From positions 59,282 to 123,281 of the forward strand of contig NZ_NPJH01000002.1 of the NCBI RefSeq assembly GCF_002251365.1: a DNA stretch of 64,000 nucleotides, read 5' to 3'. The DNA is from Prevotella sp. P3-122. GTDB taxonomy: Bacteria > Bacteroidota > Bacteroidia > Bacteroidales > Bacteroidaceae. Shown here in pieces: positions 1-8,370 of the stretch (position 1 is the stretch's first letter; each line of letters starts with the position of its first letter). Made by a program: the position numbers and the translations under genes. The notes under the pieces were generated by a model, which saw only the letters and a list, made by a program, of their open reading frames with translations, had not been told where the DNA came from and did no database searches.

Positions 1-1
1 G

Positions 2-1249
2 CTCCGCTGTCCGCAGCTGCGGCTCCTTACAGCCATCAGGCTGAGCATACGGCGCGACAAGGACGCATCGGGCGACGTATCACAATTTGGCGCTCTCGCT
101 ACAGCCCTCGCCGCAACCATAGGTACCGGCAACATCATCGGCGTGGCAACGGCTATTGCCCTTGGTGGCCCTGGAGCAGTATTCTGGTGCTGGCTGACTG
201 GAGTCTTCGGAATGTCCACAAAGTATGCCGAGGGCCTTCTCGCCATCAAATACCGCCAGCAGACAACTAACGGCAACATGCTTGGCGGTCCGATGTATGC
301 ACTTGAGAAAGGACTGGGATGGAAGAAGCTCGCCATAATGTTCGCCATATTCACTGCCATAGCCTCATTCGGCATCGGCAATACCGTTCAGGCCAACGCC
401 ATAGCGACAATAGCCAACAGCACCTACGGCATATCGCCCTGGATAATGGGCTCCATCGTCTGCGCCCTAACGGCAGCCGTTATACTTGGCGGCGTGAAGA
501 GCATTGCCAAGGTCTGCGGCATGCTCGTGCCTTTTATGGCCCTGTTCTATGTCATTGGCTGCATATACATACTGATTGTGAACCACAACTACCTATGGCC
601 AGCCCTGTCGCTGATCGTGAACTCAGCATTCTCTCCCCAGGCGGCAGGCGGAGGATTTGTCGGAACAAGCGTCATGATGGCGGCACGCTACGGCATTGCC
701 CGAGGCCTGTTCTCAAACGAGTCAGGACTGGGCAGCGCGCCAATAGTTGCCGCAGCAGCCCAGACACGCAATCCCGTACGCCAGGCGCTTGTATCATCTA
801 CTGGCACATTCTGGGACACCGTGGTCATCTGCGCCCTTACCGGCATTGTCATCGTGAGCAGCGTCATAGCCTATCCTGACATCAACTACAGCGACGGTGC
901 CGCACTGACCAAGATGGCTTTCAACAAGATACCCTACGTCGGTGCGCCGCTGCTAAGCTTCGGGCTGCTGACCTTTGCCTTCAGCACGATACTTGGCTGG
1001 TGCTACTATGGCGATAGTGCCGTGGAGTACCTGAAGGGCAAACGCTGGACATACGTCTACCGCATACTCTACATTGCGGCAGTATTCATTGGCAGCGTGG
1101 CAAGCCTGAACATTGTATGGAACATTGCCGACTGCATGAACGCCCTGATGGCAATACCCAACCTGCTGTCGCTACTGTTCCTCAACGGCGTCCTTGTTCA
1201 CGAAACCCGCAAATACCTATGGCGTGACAGACTCGACAAAGAGATGTAA
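2..1249 (+). CDS. Alanine/glycine:cation symporter (AGCS family), 5' end outside window
   Basis: This is the C-terminal 415 codons of an integral membrane transporter that moves alanine or glycine with Na+ or H+ across the inner membrane. The reading frame is open from base 2, so the start lies upstream of the window. The visible N-terminal part carries the family stretch TIGTGNIIGVATAIALGGPG, followed by the W-rich segment FWCWLTGVFGMSTKYAE and the later FSNESGLGSAPI motif, all typical of AGCS proteins. About eight to nine hydrophobic helices remain. It ends with TAA at 1247. No neighbour points to a specific substrate, so alanine versus glycine cannot be decided. Confidence 0.9.
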   Translation, partial: LRCPQLRLLTAIRLSIRRDKDASGDVSQFGALATALAATIGTGNIIGVATAIALGGPGAVFWCWLTGVFGMSTKYAEGLLAIKYRQQTTNGNMLGGPMYALEKGLGWKKLAIMFAIFTAIASFGIGNTVQANAIATIANSTYGISPWIMGSIVCALTAAVILGGVKSIAKVCGMLVPFMALFYVIGCIYILIVNHNYLWPALSLIVNSAFSPQAAGGGFVGTSVMMAARYGIARGLFSNESGLGSAPIVAAAAQTRNPVRQALVSSTGTFWDTVVICALTGIVIVSSVIAYPDINYSDGAALTKMAFNKIPYVGAPLLSFGLLTFAFSTILGWCYYGDSAVEYLKGKRWTYVYRILYIAAVFIGSVASLNIVWNIADCMNALMAIPNLLSLLFLNGVLVHETRKYLWRDRLDKEM

Positions 1250-1354
1250 TCGGAGAAAAAATGTCCTGTTGCTTGTAGCATTTGCCACATGAGCATCGTC
1301 TAAGATTACGAATTCCATTACAGGAATATGATTACAATAAACATATAAACAACT

Positions 1355-3376
1355 ATGATTAAGAAAACAATGCTTACGATGCTGGCACTTTCTATATGGA
1401 ACTTCTCCGCCAGCGCACAGAACCTTAAAGGTTTTGACAAGTCCAACATGGACACCAGCGTAAAGCCTGGTACCGACTTCGTTCAGTACTCTACAGGAAC
1501 ATGGCTGAAAAGTCATCCTCTTGACAACGAGCATGTCACCAACGGTGCCTTCTCGGACCTCTACGACCAGAACCAGCTGCAGATACAGGAGCTGATACTC
1601 CAGTTTGCCAATACGCCCCAGCAGCGCGGCACCCTGGGCTACAAGATTGGCACGCTCTACAACCTCATGATGGACAGCGTGCGGCTCAACAAGGAAGGCT
1701 TCAACCCAATAAAGGCAAACCTGGAGAAGATTAAAGCCATCAAGGACCGCAAGGAATACCAGCGTGTTACGGCAGAGCTCGACCGCAAGGGTGAGTCTAC
1801 CATGATGTACGCATGGGGTGTGGGAGCAGACCAGCGGAACGCCGGCAACAACATCGTAGCCATATCGCAAGCCGGACTGGGACTGGGCACACCGGAATAT
1901 TATCTCAATGAGGACCCGCAGTCGAAGGCCGTTGTCGGAGCCTACAAGACCTACATGACCAAGCTCTTCCAGCTTGTCGGCTATGACGCCGAGACGGCTG
2001 CAAAGAAGGTGGAGGCCGTCATGGAAATCGAGAACCGCATTGCCAAGGTAAGCTACGACCAGGTGAAGCGCCGCGACATCAACGCCAACTATCATAAACT
2101 TACCTACGCAGAGCTCATCGAGCAGTACCCAGGCATTGACTGGCCAACAGTATTCTGGGTAAGCGGTTTCCCTGTATTCAATGAGGTAGACCTCGGGCAG
2201 CCCGAGCCTATACACGAGGTAGAGAAGATACTTGCCGACACAGACCTCGACAATCTGAAGTCCTACGCCGAGATACGCATCATAGCAGGAGCCTCAAGCT
2301 GCATGTCCGACGAGTTCCGCAAGGCGCAGTTCGAGTTCAGCCAGACACTGAACGGCCAACCGGCAGACCTTCCCCGCTGGAAGCGTGCCAACTCTCTCGT
2401 AAACTCCGTCCTCAGCGATGCCATCGGACAGATGTACTGCGAGAAATACTTCCCTGCAAGCAGCAAGAAGCGCATGCTGGAGATTGTCGGCAACCTGCAG
2501 ACAGCATTGGCCCAGCGCATCAGCGAGGCTACATGGATGAGCGAGCCCACCAAGGCACAGGCCAAGGACAAGCTTGAGCACTTCATCGTCAAGATTGGCT
2601 ACCCCGACAAGTGGAAGGACTACACCAACCTCGTCATCAACGACTCTCTGTCACTATACGAGAACCTCGCCAATATCAAGGAATATTTCTGGATTGACGA
2701 TCTGAACAGGAAAGTGGGCAAGCCCGTGGACAAGACGGAATGGCTCATGTCACCGCAGACCATCAACGCCTACTACAATCCCACAACCAACGAGATTTGC
2801 TTCCCTGCCGGCATCCTACAGCCACCGTTCTTCGACCCCGAGTCAGACGATGCCATCAACTATGGTGCCATAGGAGCTGTCATCGGCCACGAGATGACAC
2901 ACGGCTTTGACGACCAGGGATGTCAGTTCGACAAGACAGGCAACCAGCGCAACTGGTGGACAGAGGCCGACAAAACAGCCTACGACAAGCGCACGAAGGT
3001 TCTGGAGGACTATTTCTCCAACATCGAAGTAGTGAACGGCAAGAAGATTAACGGCAAACAGACTCTCGGTGAGAACATCGGCGACAATGGCGGACTGAAC
3101 GTTGCCCTTAGAGCCATGCACAACGCAGGTACAGCAGCTGCCGAGATAGACGGTCTTAAAGCCGACCAGCGCTTCTTCCTTGGCTGGGCACGTATATGGG
3201 CAAGCAACAACCGTCCAGAGTATATGGACATGCTGCTTACTAATGACGTTCACTCACCCAACATAGCAAGAGTAAACGGCGCTCTGCCACACATAGATGA
3301 GTGGTACACGGCCTTCGGCATCAAGAAATCAGACAAGCTCTACATTCCCAAGAACAAGAGGGCACACATCTGGTAA
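1355..3376 (+). CDS. pepO: Secreted M13-family zinc metallopeptidase (PepO/neprilysin-like)
   Basis: A 673-residue zinc endopeptidase of the neprilysin/PepO family, expected to cleave peptides outside the cytoplasm. Residues 1 to about 21 form a signal peptide (hydrophobic core, ending SASAQ). The zinc site is clear: HEMTH at residues 512-516 inside GHEMTHGFDDQG, and the third ligand E573 in GENIGDNGG. NAYYNP, a substrate-binding motif of the family, precedes them. The protein ends in a short basic tail rather than the CxxW of the animal enzymes. It is full length for M13. It stands alone, 105 bases after the symporter, and its transcript probably ends at the hairpin at 3426-3464. Confidence 0.93.
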   Translation: MIKKTMLTMLALSIWNFSASAQNLKGFDKSNMDTSVKPGTDFVQYSTGTWLKSHPLDNEHVTNGAFSDLYDQNQLQIQELILQFANTPQQRGTLGYKIGTLYNLMMDSVRLNKEGFNPIKANLEKIKAIKDRKEYQRVTAELDRKGESTMMYAWGVGADQRNAGNNIVAISQAGLGLGTPEYYLNEDPQSKAVVGAYKTYMTKLFQLVGYDAETAAKKVEAVMEIENRIAKVSYDQVKRRDINANYHKLTYAELIEQYPGIDWPTVFWVSGFPVFNEVDLGQPEPIHEVEKILADTDLDNLKSYAEIRIIAGASSCMSDEFRKAQFEFSQTLNGQPADLPRWKRANSLVNSVLSDAIGQMYCEKYFPASSKKRMLEIVGNLQTALAQRISEATWMSEPTKAQAKDKLEHFIVKIGYPDKWKDYTNLVINDSLSLYENLANIKEYFWIDDLNRKVGKPVDKTEWLMSPQTINAYYNPTTNEICFPAGILQPPFFDPESDDAINYGAIGAVIGHEMTHGFDDQGCQFDKTGNQRNWWTEADKTAYDKRTKVLEDYFSNIEVVNGKKINGKQTLGENIGDNGGLNVALRAMHNAGTAAAEIDGLKADQRFFLGWARIWASNNRPEYMDMLLTNDVHSPNIARVNGALPHIDEWYTAFGIKKSDKLYIPKNKRAHIW

Positions 3377-3425
3377 TAAATCACGAGGGCAGCACGCGCT
3401 TTCAGCGCGACCATTACCCACATGA

Positions 3426-3464
3426 CATAGCCCAGGGTGTCGCTACGCTCTACCCTGGGCTATG
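3426..3464. terminator. Bidirectional intrinsic terminator between converging genes
   Basis: A perfect 13-bp inverted repeat (3426-3438 with 3452-3464) and a 13-base loop. It lies between pepO on the plus strand and the LacI gene ending at 3523 on the minus strand, and is followed by a T-rich stretch on the plus strand. Confidence 0.8.
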
Positions 3465-3522
3465 TTCTTTTGCGCTTACAGCGCGATAGATAATAGTTAT
3501 AAGGATGTGAAACTTTAGCTAA

Positions 3523-4539
3523 TTACAAATTCTTCTCCGAGCTTTCCCTTATTTTGAGTATCATCGGCACTACTTCCCTGTATATTCTTGTATCGCCGTT
3601 GATATTCTTCATCAGCAGTTCGCAAGCCTTCATTCCCTGCACACTGGCCTGGTCCATGATTGCCGACAGGCGCGGAGTAACGAAAGCCGCAGTGTCGCCA
3701 TCGGTAAAGCCTATGATGGCAACATCCTCAGGAATGCTCATGCCAAGAGACTTGATAGCGTCAAAGGCTGCATAAGTGACGATATCATTAAATGCCAGTA
3801 TGGCATCGGGCCGGTCTTCTGACTGCAGCAGCTGTATCGTGGCGTTGCGTGCAACCTCAAAGTCTATCTTGTCGCACACCACCAGTCTACGGTCAATGGG
3901 TATGCGTGCCTCCTTCAATGCCTGCAGATAGCCATGCTTACGTCTCTTCACCATATCCAGGTGGTTTGGTCCTCCAATAAACGCTATCCGCTTCGATCCA
4001 GTCTCTATGAGATGCATGGTAGCCTCAAAAGCCGCCTCGTCACCATTGGCCACAACCTGTGAGAACTTGTCCGGCATGCATGTACGGGCAAAAAACACCG
4101 TCGGTACGCCCATGTCGTGCAATTGCTCGAAATGACTGTAGTCAATGGTGTCCTGCGCCAGGCAGGCAATGATGCCCTCCACATGCAGTGCAAGGAAGTT
4201 CTCTATTGCACGTTTCTCCAGCTCACAGCTCTCATGGCTGTTTGCACTAAAGACCGAATATCCCAGTTTGGAGGCATATTGTTCAATACCGTCAAGAACG
4301 GCAGCATAGTAATGCGTAACGAGATTGGGTACAATTACTCCTATAATATGAGGCGACTCCTTGCGAAGGCTCTGAGCGAAAGGGTTTGGTCTGTAGTTCC
4401 GCAGCTTGGCAAGTTCCACAACTTTTTTCCTCATATCATCGCCAACCTCATGGCTACCATGCAACGCCCTCGACACGGTCGCGATGCTGACACCCAGTTC
4501 CTCGGCAAGGTCCTTTAATGATACTCTATGTCTTTTCAT
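3523..4539 (-). CDS. LacI-family transcriptional regulator
   Basis: A 338-residue repressor-type regulator. The N-terminal helix-turn-helix reads VSLKDLAEELGVSIATVSRA, the canonical LacI/GalR DNA-binding motif, followed by the hinge NYRPNPFAQSLR and a periplasmic-binding-protein-like sensor domain to the C terminus. I place the start at the ATG at 4537-4539 because MKRHRVSLKDLA is the usual family N terminus; an upstream in-frame start at 4581 would add 14 unlikely residues. A promoter lies at 4629-4659, and an AAACGTTT-centred palindrome overlaps its -33 box, which suggests autoregulation. The effector is unknown; no sugar-utilisation genes adjoin it, so target genes may be elsewhere. Confidence 0.92.
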   Translation of the reverse strand: MKRHRVSLKDLAEELGVSIATVSRALHGSHEVGDDMRKKVVELAKLRNYRPNPFAQSLRKESPHIIGVIVPNLVTHYYAAVLDGIEQYASKLGYSVFSANSHESCELEKRAIENFLALHVEGIIACLAQDTIDYSHFEQLHDMGVPTVFFARTCMPDKFSQVVANGDEAAFEATMHLIETGSKRIAFIGGPNHLDMVKRRKHGYLQALKEARIPIDRRLVVCDKIDFEVARNATIQLLQSEDRPDAILAFNDIVTYAAFDAIKSLGMSIPEDVAIIGFTDGDTAAFVTPRLSAIMDQASVQGMKACELLMKNINGDTRIYREVVPMILKIRESSEKNL

Positions 4540-4628
4540 ATTTCTTAGGCTATAGGTTACTTCGTATTTGATGCCAATCACTGCATATTTTCAGAAAGGT
4601 CAAAGGCCATGCAATGACTGTCATGCTG

Positions 4629-4659
4629 CAAATATAGGAAATATATTTGAAAGCGCAAA
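4629..4659 (-). promoter_or_regulatory. Promoter of the LacI-family gene
   Basis: On the minus strand the -7 box TATATTTG lies at 4629-4636 and a -33 TTTG at 4656-4659, with 19 bases between. This matches the Bacteroidetes consensus and would give a start of transcription near 4622, about 80 bases before the ATG. Confidence 0.7.
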
Positions 4660-4666
4660 CGTTTAC
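4655..4666. promoter_or_regulatory. LacI-type operator candidate
   Basis: GCAAACGTTTAC contains the perfect palindrome AAACGTTT with a central CG, as in typical LacI/GalR operators. It overlaps the -33 box of the regulator's own promoter and is about 25 bases from the divergent promoter at 4689-4719. Binding is inferred, not shown. Confidence 0.5.
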
Positions 4667-4688
4667 GTGATATTTTTTCAAAATTTCC

Positions 4689-4719
4689 TTGTAGCTACAG
4701 AAAAAAGGGTGTATATTTG
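4689..4719 (+). promoter_or_regulatory. Promoter of the candidate small RNA
   Basis: TTG at 4689-4691, 20 bases, then TATATTTG at 4712-4719: a very good Bacteroidetes promoter reading away from the LacI gene. No protein gene lies downstream on this strand, since the next gene is on the minus strand. Confidence 0.6.
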
Positions 4720-4724
4720 CAACG

Positions 4725-4812
4725 AGATTAAGAAATGAGTAATGAATAGTTGATAATAAGTTAGTTAGAAAACAGGACCAATTTTGTCGGGAGACAATTT
4801 GGTCTTTTTTTT
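4725..4812 (+). ncRNA. Candidate orphan small RNA (about 85-90 nt)
   Basis: The interval runs from the predicted transcription start to the end of a T9 tract. It contains no convincing reading frame; ATGs present are followed quickly by stops. It ends in a hairpin (4776-4788 with 4792-4803, one mismatch or bulge) and a run of nine T. Promoter, short body and strong intrinsic terminator in the order expected for a trans-acting small RNA are visible; function is not. Alternatively the hairpin serves the minus-strand gene ending at 4880, but the long T tract is on the plus strand only. Confidence 0.5.
4776..4812 (+). terminator. Intrinsic terminator with T9 tract
   Basis: GACCAA...TTGGTC stem of about 12 bp with a 3-to-5-base loop, directly followed by TTTTTTTTT on the plus strand. 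Confidence 0.75.
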
Positions 4813-4879
4813 GTCCTTACCCAAAACATATTAATAAAGGAATATCCTGACCCACGTACCCCTAATTGTCCGTTTCTTA

Positions 4880-5515
4880 TTAAATATAGTATTCCGCAGA
4901 GTCTACCAATCCTGCTCTTAAAGCATATTTGGTTGCCTCATGCACATTGTTCACCCCGAGTTTCCGGAAAATATTCTTGCGGTGGGTATTGACAGTATGG
5001 AAACTGGAAAAACGCTTCTCTGCTATTTCCTTAGTTGTCATACCAAGGGCTATGTCTTTCAGTATGTCAGTCTCTGTGGCAGTGAGTTTGACAATCTCCT
5101 CTTTCCTCTCAGGTCTGAGCAGTAGCTCCGTCACCCTTTGGCATATATACCTCTGTCCAGAAAGGGCTGTACTAATCGCCATTCGTATTTCAGATAGTGG
5201 GCTATCCTTGAGCACAATACCAAATCGTGTGCTTGACGCTAAGACCAGTCGGATGAAATCGGTGCTCAGATCATCACTGAACAGCAGCCAACAGGCTGTA
5301 GGAAATCTGTCACCAAGAACCAGCAGTTCGGCAGCATCGTTGATGTCGAACAAAGTATAGTCTACAATGACAACGCCATTCGGACAGGACTTTAGTTCTT
5401 CTATTAGTCCTGCCTTGTCAGCAACACACCTGCTTTCCACCTCATTGACGGATTGCAGTATGTACATCAATCCTGCCCGGGTGATACCCTGATTGTCTGC
5501 TATGAGCACATTCAT
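4880..5515 (-). CDS. NarL/FixJ-type response regulator (REC-LuxR HTH)
   Basis: A 211-residue two-domain regulator. Residues 1 to about 120 form a receiver domain with the acidic D7, the likely phospho-acceptor D52 (VIVDYTLFD) and the conserved K103 (GIVLKDS). Residues about 142-200 form a LuxR-type helix-turn-helix (LTATETDILKDIALGMTTKE, then TVNTHRKNIFRKLGV). It is full length for the family. No sensor kinase is adjacent, so the partner kinase must be elsewhere. A TACTTTTG -7 box lies at 5587-5594 upstream. The signal sensed and the target genes are not visible. Confidence 0.92.
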   Translation of the reverse strand: MNVLIADNQGITRAGLMYILQSVNEVESRCVADKAGLIEELKSCPNGVVIVDYTLFDINDAAELLVLGDRFPTACWLLFSDDLSTDFIRLVLASSTRFGIVLKDSPLSEIRMAISTALSGQRYICQRVTELLLRPERKEEIVKLTATETDILKDIALGMTTKEIAEKRFSSFHTVNTHRKNIFRKLGVNNVHEATKYALRAGLVDSAEYYI

Positions 5516-5586
5516 TTCCTATCCCTCCAACCAAAACACCTCCCACCCGCAATGCCAAGTAGAGAGGTAAATTCGTATTGACTGTA

Positions 5587-5594
5587 CAAAAGTA
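5587..5594 (-). promoter_or_regulatory. -7 box upstream of the response regulator
   Basis: TACTTTTG on the minus strand, 72 bases before the start codon. A TTTG lies further upstream but the spacing (about 16) is short, so only the -7 box is confident. Confidence 0.45.
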
Positions 5595-5671
5595 CAAAAA
5601 AGAATGGAAACAAATGACTTTTTGGTACGAAATCAGAAAAAATAATAGCAATAGTCAAAAGCGAAAAACGT

Positions 5672-5704
5672 GAGGGCATGTCAAAATCGAAGTGACATGC
5701 CCTC
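5672..5704 (-). terminator. Terminator of the DUF5686 transcript
   Basis: A perfect 12-bp hairpin (5672-5683 with 5693-5704), followed on the minus strand by a T-rich stretch. It lies about 90 bases beyond the stop codon of the gene at 5796-8318. Confidence 0.7.
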
Positions 5705-5795
5705 TATGTATTAAGGTGAAAGTTCCGGTAAATTCCTACGGTCACCGACCGTCGGCACTATTCGTTGGAGTCTCTCAGAGGTCCTGCGTGATGCG

Positions 5796-8318
5796 TCAGA
5801 ATGTCATTCTGACCATAAACCTTATGCCGTCCTTATGTGCTGTCGGCAGATATTTGTAGTTCAGTCGCCTTACATATTCTACATGCAACAGCTTGAAGAT
5901 GTTGTGAACACCGGCAATAAGCTCCACGTACGGCCGCTTGGGATCCATGACATAGCTGCCCTGCGGGAACTGCCACAGTTCCGGGTCACCGACATTCTCC
6001 GGCAACATGGGGTTGTTCTTGTCAGTAAGGTCACCCCACAGGCACTTCACGCCTATGTATTCTCTCCACTTCAGCTTCTTGAGCAGTGGTATACGGTTGA
6101 GGATTTTTCCATTGAGGTCCCAGCTTACGTCCAGGCTTGCATAGCGGTCGTTGAGGAACTCCATGTTGTTGATAAGGTTGAATGTTCCGTCCTCTACAAT
6201 ATACGAGAGGTTAGCCGCAGGCATGATGAGCAGCGGGAATGGCACCTTGTTCCATTGTGCCCCGGCCTTCAGATATGTGTCTATCTTACCCCATGAGCCT
6301 ACCCAGAACCGCTTGTATATGCTTGCCTCGGTGAGGTTGTAGCGATAGTCACCGCCAAGAAATCCCTTTATACCGAGGGTGTGTCCGAGTCCGAACACGG
6401 GAGCATCGAGGTTGATGGGCAGCCTGCGCTGCTTGGTATTGATATATGTACGGCCCGGAGCGAGCTGCAATTGTAGTGACAGCTCCGTGGTGTTTAGTTT
6501 CTGGCGTCCGAACTCAATGTTACCGGCGGCCTCGTTGACCTCCCTCTTGATGTATGCCAATGTCTTCAGGCCCCATTCCTGCTCGTACTCGAAGGCCAGC
6601 TTCTGCCTGTTGTAGAACATCATCTTGTCGACAGTAGTCCACTTGAATGCCGTGAAGACATTGTCCTTGTCCGTAGGCATGTACTTGTCCGACGGTGCCA
6701 TCACGTCATATGACGACGAGAATGTAATGGTGCGCTTAGGAAATTCCCTGGGCAGATATTCCTTCTTGTTGAAGGAGTAAGTGAGCTGTCCGTCGTAATA
6801 TGTCTTCTTCGAGTCTATGCCACGTGCTATATAGCCGCTTGCGAACCAGTGTTTGTTGAGGTTTGCCGTGGTCTGTCCCGACAGTCGGAAACGGTAACCG
6901 TCAATGAAGTTCTTGGAAATCATGGTATTCACCGGTCCTATGTCGAACTTGCTTGGATGGTTCACGTCACCTGTCTCGACAAAGTTCTCAATGAGAGCCT
7001 TGCCGGCAAAAATGAAATACTTGAATCCCTTAAGCTGCTCTATGCGGTGAATGAATGCGTCCATCGACGACTCGCTCTTGGTAAGCTCCACCGAGCGGTA
7101 CTGGTTCCAGAACGCCTCGTCGCGCATCATGGCGTCGGCCTCCTTGCGTTCCTTGGCCTTGCCCTTGAAGAGCTGTCGCGGTATCTCGTCGAAGGCGTAG
7201 TCGCTCAGACGGGTCACCCTGGTGACAAGGAAGTTGCCGAATGCCCTTGCAAGCTTCATCTCCACAATCATGTCGTCGACGGTCAATGCCCACTCACCGT
7301 TGGCAAGCTTCGTATACTGCTGTGAGACATGCAGGTTTTCGACAAAGTTGACATCGCTGCGCCTGGGTATTGTCAGGTCGCACCGCTTTACGTGGAGTGA
7401 GGAGTCGGCAAGGATATACAGCTCGCCACGAAATCCGAAGTCCTGCTGGTTGTTCGGAAGGAACTCCAGATGGTAGCACAGGTCACGGTCTACGTAGACG
7501 GTGTCCTGGATATAGTATCTGTAGAATCCGATGGCATTCTTGCCAATAGGGCTCACGAAAGGATACTGTAGCAAGCGTACGTAGTCGTCGTAAATATCCA
7601 CGTCGGTAAACACGTCCTTCAGGGCAACGTTCAGGATGTCGCCAGTCTGGATGAGCTGGTTTACGCCCGTAGAGCTTTGTCCCTTGATGATACTCTTCTC
7701 CGTCTTTGGGTCCTTGCGGTATATGTGCTGCGTTACGGTCTCGTCAACAGATACCGGCAGTATGAGCTTATGATTGAACGGGCTTGTCTCTATCTGGTCG
7801 ATGAGCCACTGCTTCTTTGCGAAGAAGCCGCTGTCGAGGTCAGATGGCTTGATGTCGTTGACGGCAAGGGTAATCTTCTGGTACTTGCTGTATTGCAGGA
7901 AGTCGTGGTTCTCAAGGTCTGTCTTCTTCTTTGCCTCGATGACCCTTCTCATAAGCTCCACGGCGGGATTGTCCTTCCGGCTGTATTTTCCTCTCTTCGA
8001 CTTCACCACCACCTCGCTGAGCTGCTTTGTGTCAGGCTTTAGCTTCACGTTGAGCACGGAAGGCGTGGAGGCCGTCACGTTGACAGTCTTCGACTTATAT
8101 CCCACGGCACTGAACGTCAGTTGCCAGCCATTGTGGCGCTGTATGGTGTATGCTCCCATGGCGTTGCCGCTCACGGCGACATGGTGCCCCTTGTACGACG
8201 CACTCGGATAGAGCAGCGTGTCGCCAGTCTCAGCATCGACAACAACACCGCTAATCTTCTGAGCGTTCACCGTCATGGTTACAGCCAGAAGGAAAAATGC
8301 GAATAACGTCCTGATCAT
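5796..8318 (-). CDS. DUF5686 outer-membrane protein with N-terminal carboxypeptidase-like domain
   Basis: An 840-residue exported protein. A signal peptide (residues 1-19, ending VNAQ) is followed by a carboxypeptidase-regulatory-like beta-sandwich (KISGVVVDAETGDTLLYPSA onward, to about residue 95), as in many Bacteroidetes outer-membrane proteins. The rest, rich in aromatic beta-strands and ending in F, reads as a DUF5686 barrel-like domain with a C-terminal strand (GIRFMVRMTF). It lacks TonB box and plug features, so it is not a SusC. Function of DUF5686 is unknown. It starts 52 bases after the HAD gene on the same strand and may be the last gene of the lipid head-group run. Confidence 0.85.
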   Translation of the reverse strand: MIRTLFAFFLLAVTMTVNAQKISGVVVDAETGDTLLYPSASYKGHHVAVSGNAMGAYTIQRHNGWQLTFSAVGYKSKTVNVTASTPSVLNVKLKPDTKQLSEVVVKSKRGKYSRKDNPAVELMRRVIEAKKKTDLENHDFLQYSKYQKITLAVNDIKPSDLDSGFFAKKQWLIDQIETSPFNHKLILPVSVDETVTQHIYRKDPKTEKSIIKGQSSTGVNQLIQTGDILNVALKDVFTDVDIYDDYVRLLQYPFVSPIGKNAIGFYRYYIQDTVYVDRDLCYHLEFLPNNQQDFGFRGELYILADSSLHVKRCDLTIPRRSDVNFVENLHVSQQYTKLANGEWALTVDDMIVEMKLARAFGNFLVTRVTRLSDYAFDEIPRQLFKGKAKERKEADAMMRDEAFWNQYRSVELTKSESSMDAFIHRIEQLKGFKYFIFAGKALIENFVETGDVNHPSKFDIGPVNTMISKNFIDGYRFRLSGQTTANLNKHWFASGYIARGIDSKKTYYDGQLTYSFNKKEYLPREFPKRTITFSSSYDVMAPSDKYMPTDKDNVFTAFKWTTVDKMMFYNRQKLAFEYEQEWGLKTLAYIKREVNEAAGNIEFGRQKLNTTELSLQLQLAPGRTYINTKQRRLPINLDAPVFGLGHTLGIKGFLGGDYRYNLTEASIYKRFWVGSWGKIDTYLKAGAQWNKVPFPLLIMPAANLSYIVEDGTFNLINNMEFLNDRYASLDVSWDLNGKILNRIPLLKKLKWREYIGVKCLWGDLTDKNNPMLPENVGDPELWQFPQGSYVMDPKRPYVELIAGVHNIFKLLHVEYVRRLNYKYLPTAHKDGIRFMVRMTF

Positions 8319-8370
8319 ATACTCTCCTTAAAGGTTGGTAATAACGAATGGATAACGGCCCTCAGCAGCA

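Larger units (their letters stand above)
4540..4879. other. Gene-free regulatory interval between lacI-type and luxR-type genes
   Basis: No protein gene is visible in these 340 bases. They hold the minus-strand promoter of the LacI-type gene, a palindromic operator candidate, a plus-strand promoter, and a short putative RNA ending in a strong terminator; each is listed separately. Confidence 0.7.

Noticed and set aside
1217..2215. A long minus-strand frame (332 codons) opposite the M13 peptidase gene
   Set aside because: The plus strand carries a full-length peptidase with signal peptide and zinc motifs; the opposite frame has no start context, promoter or family resemblance.
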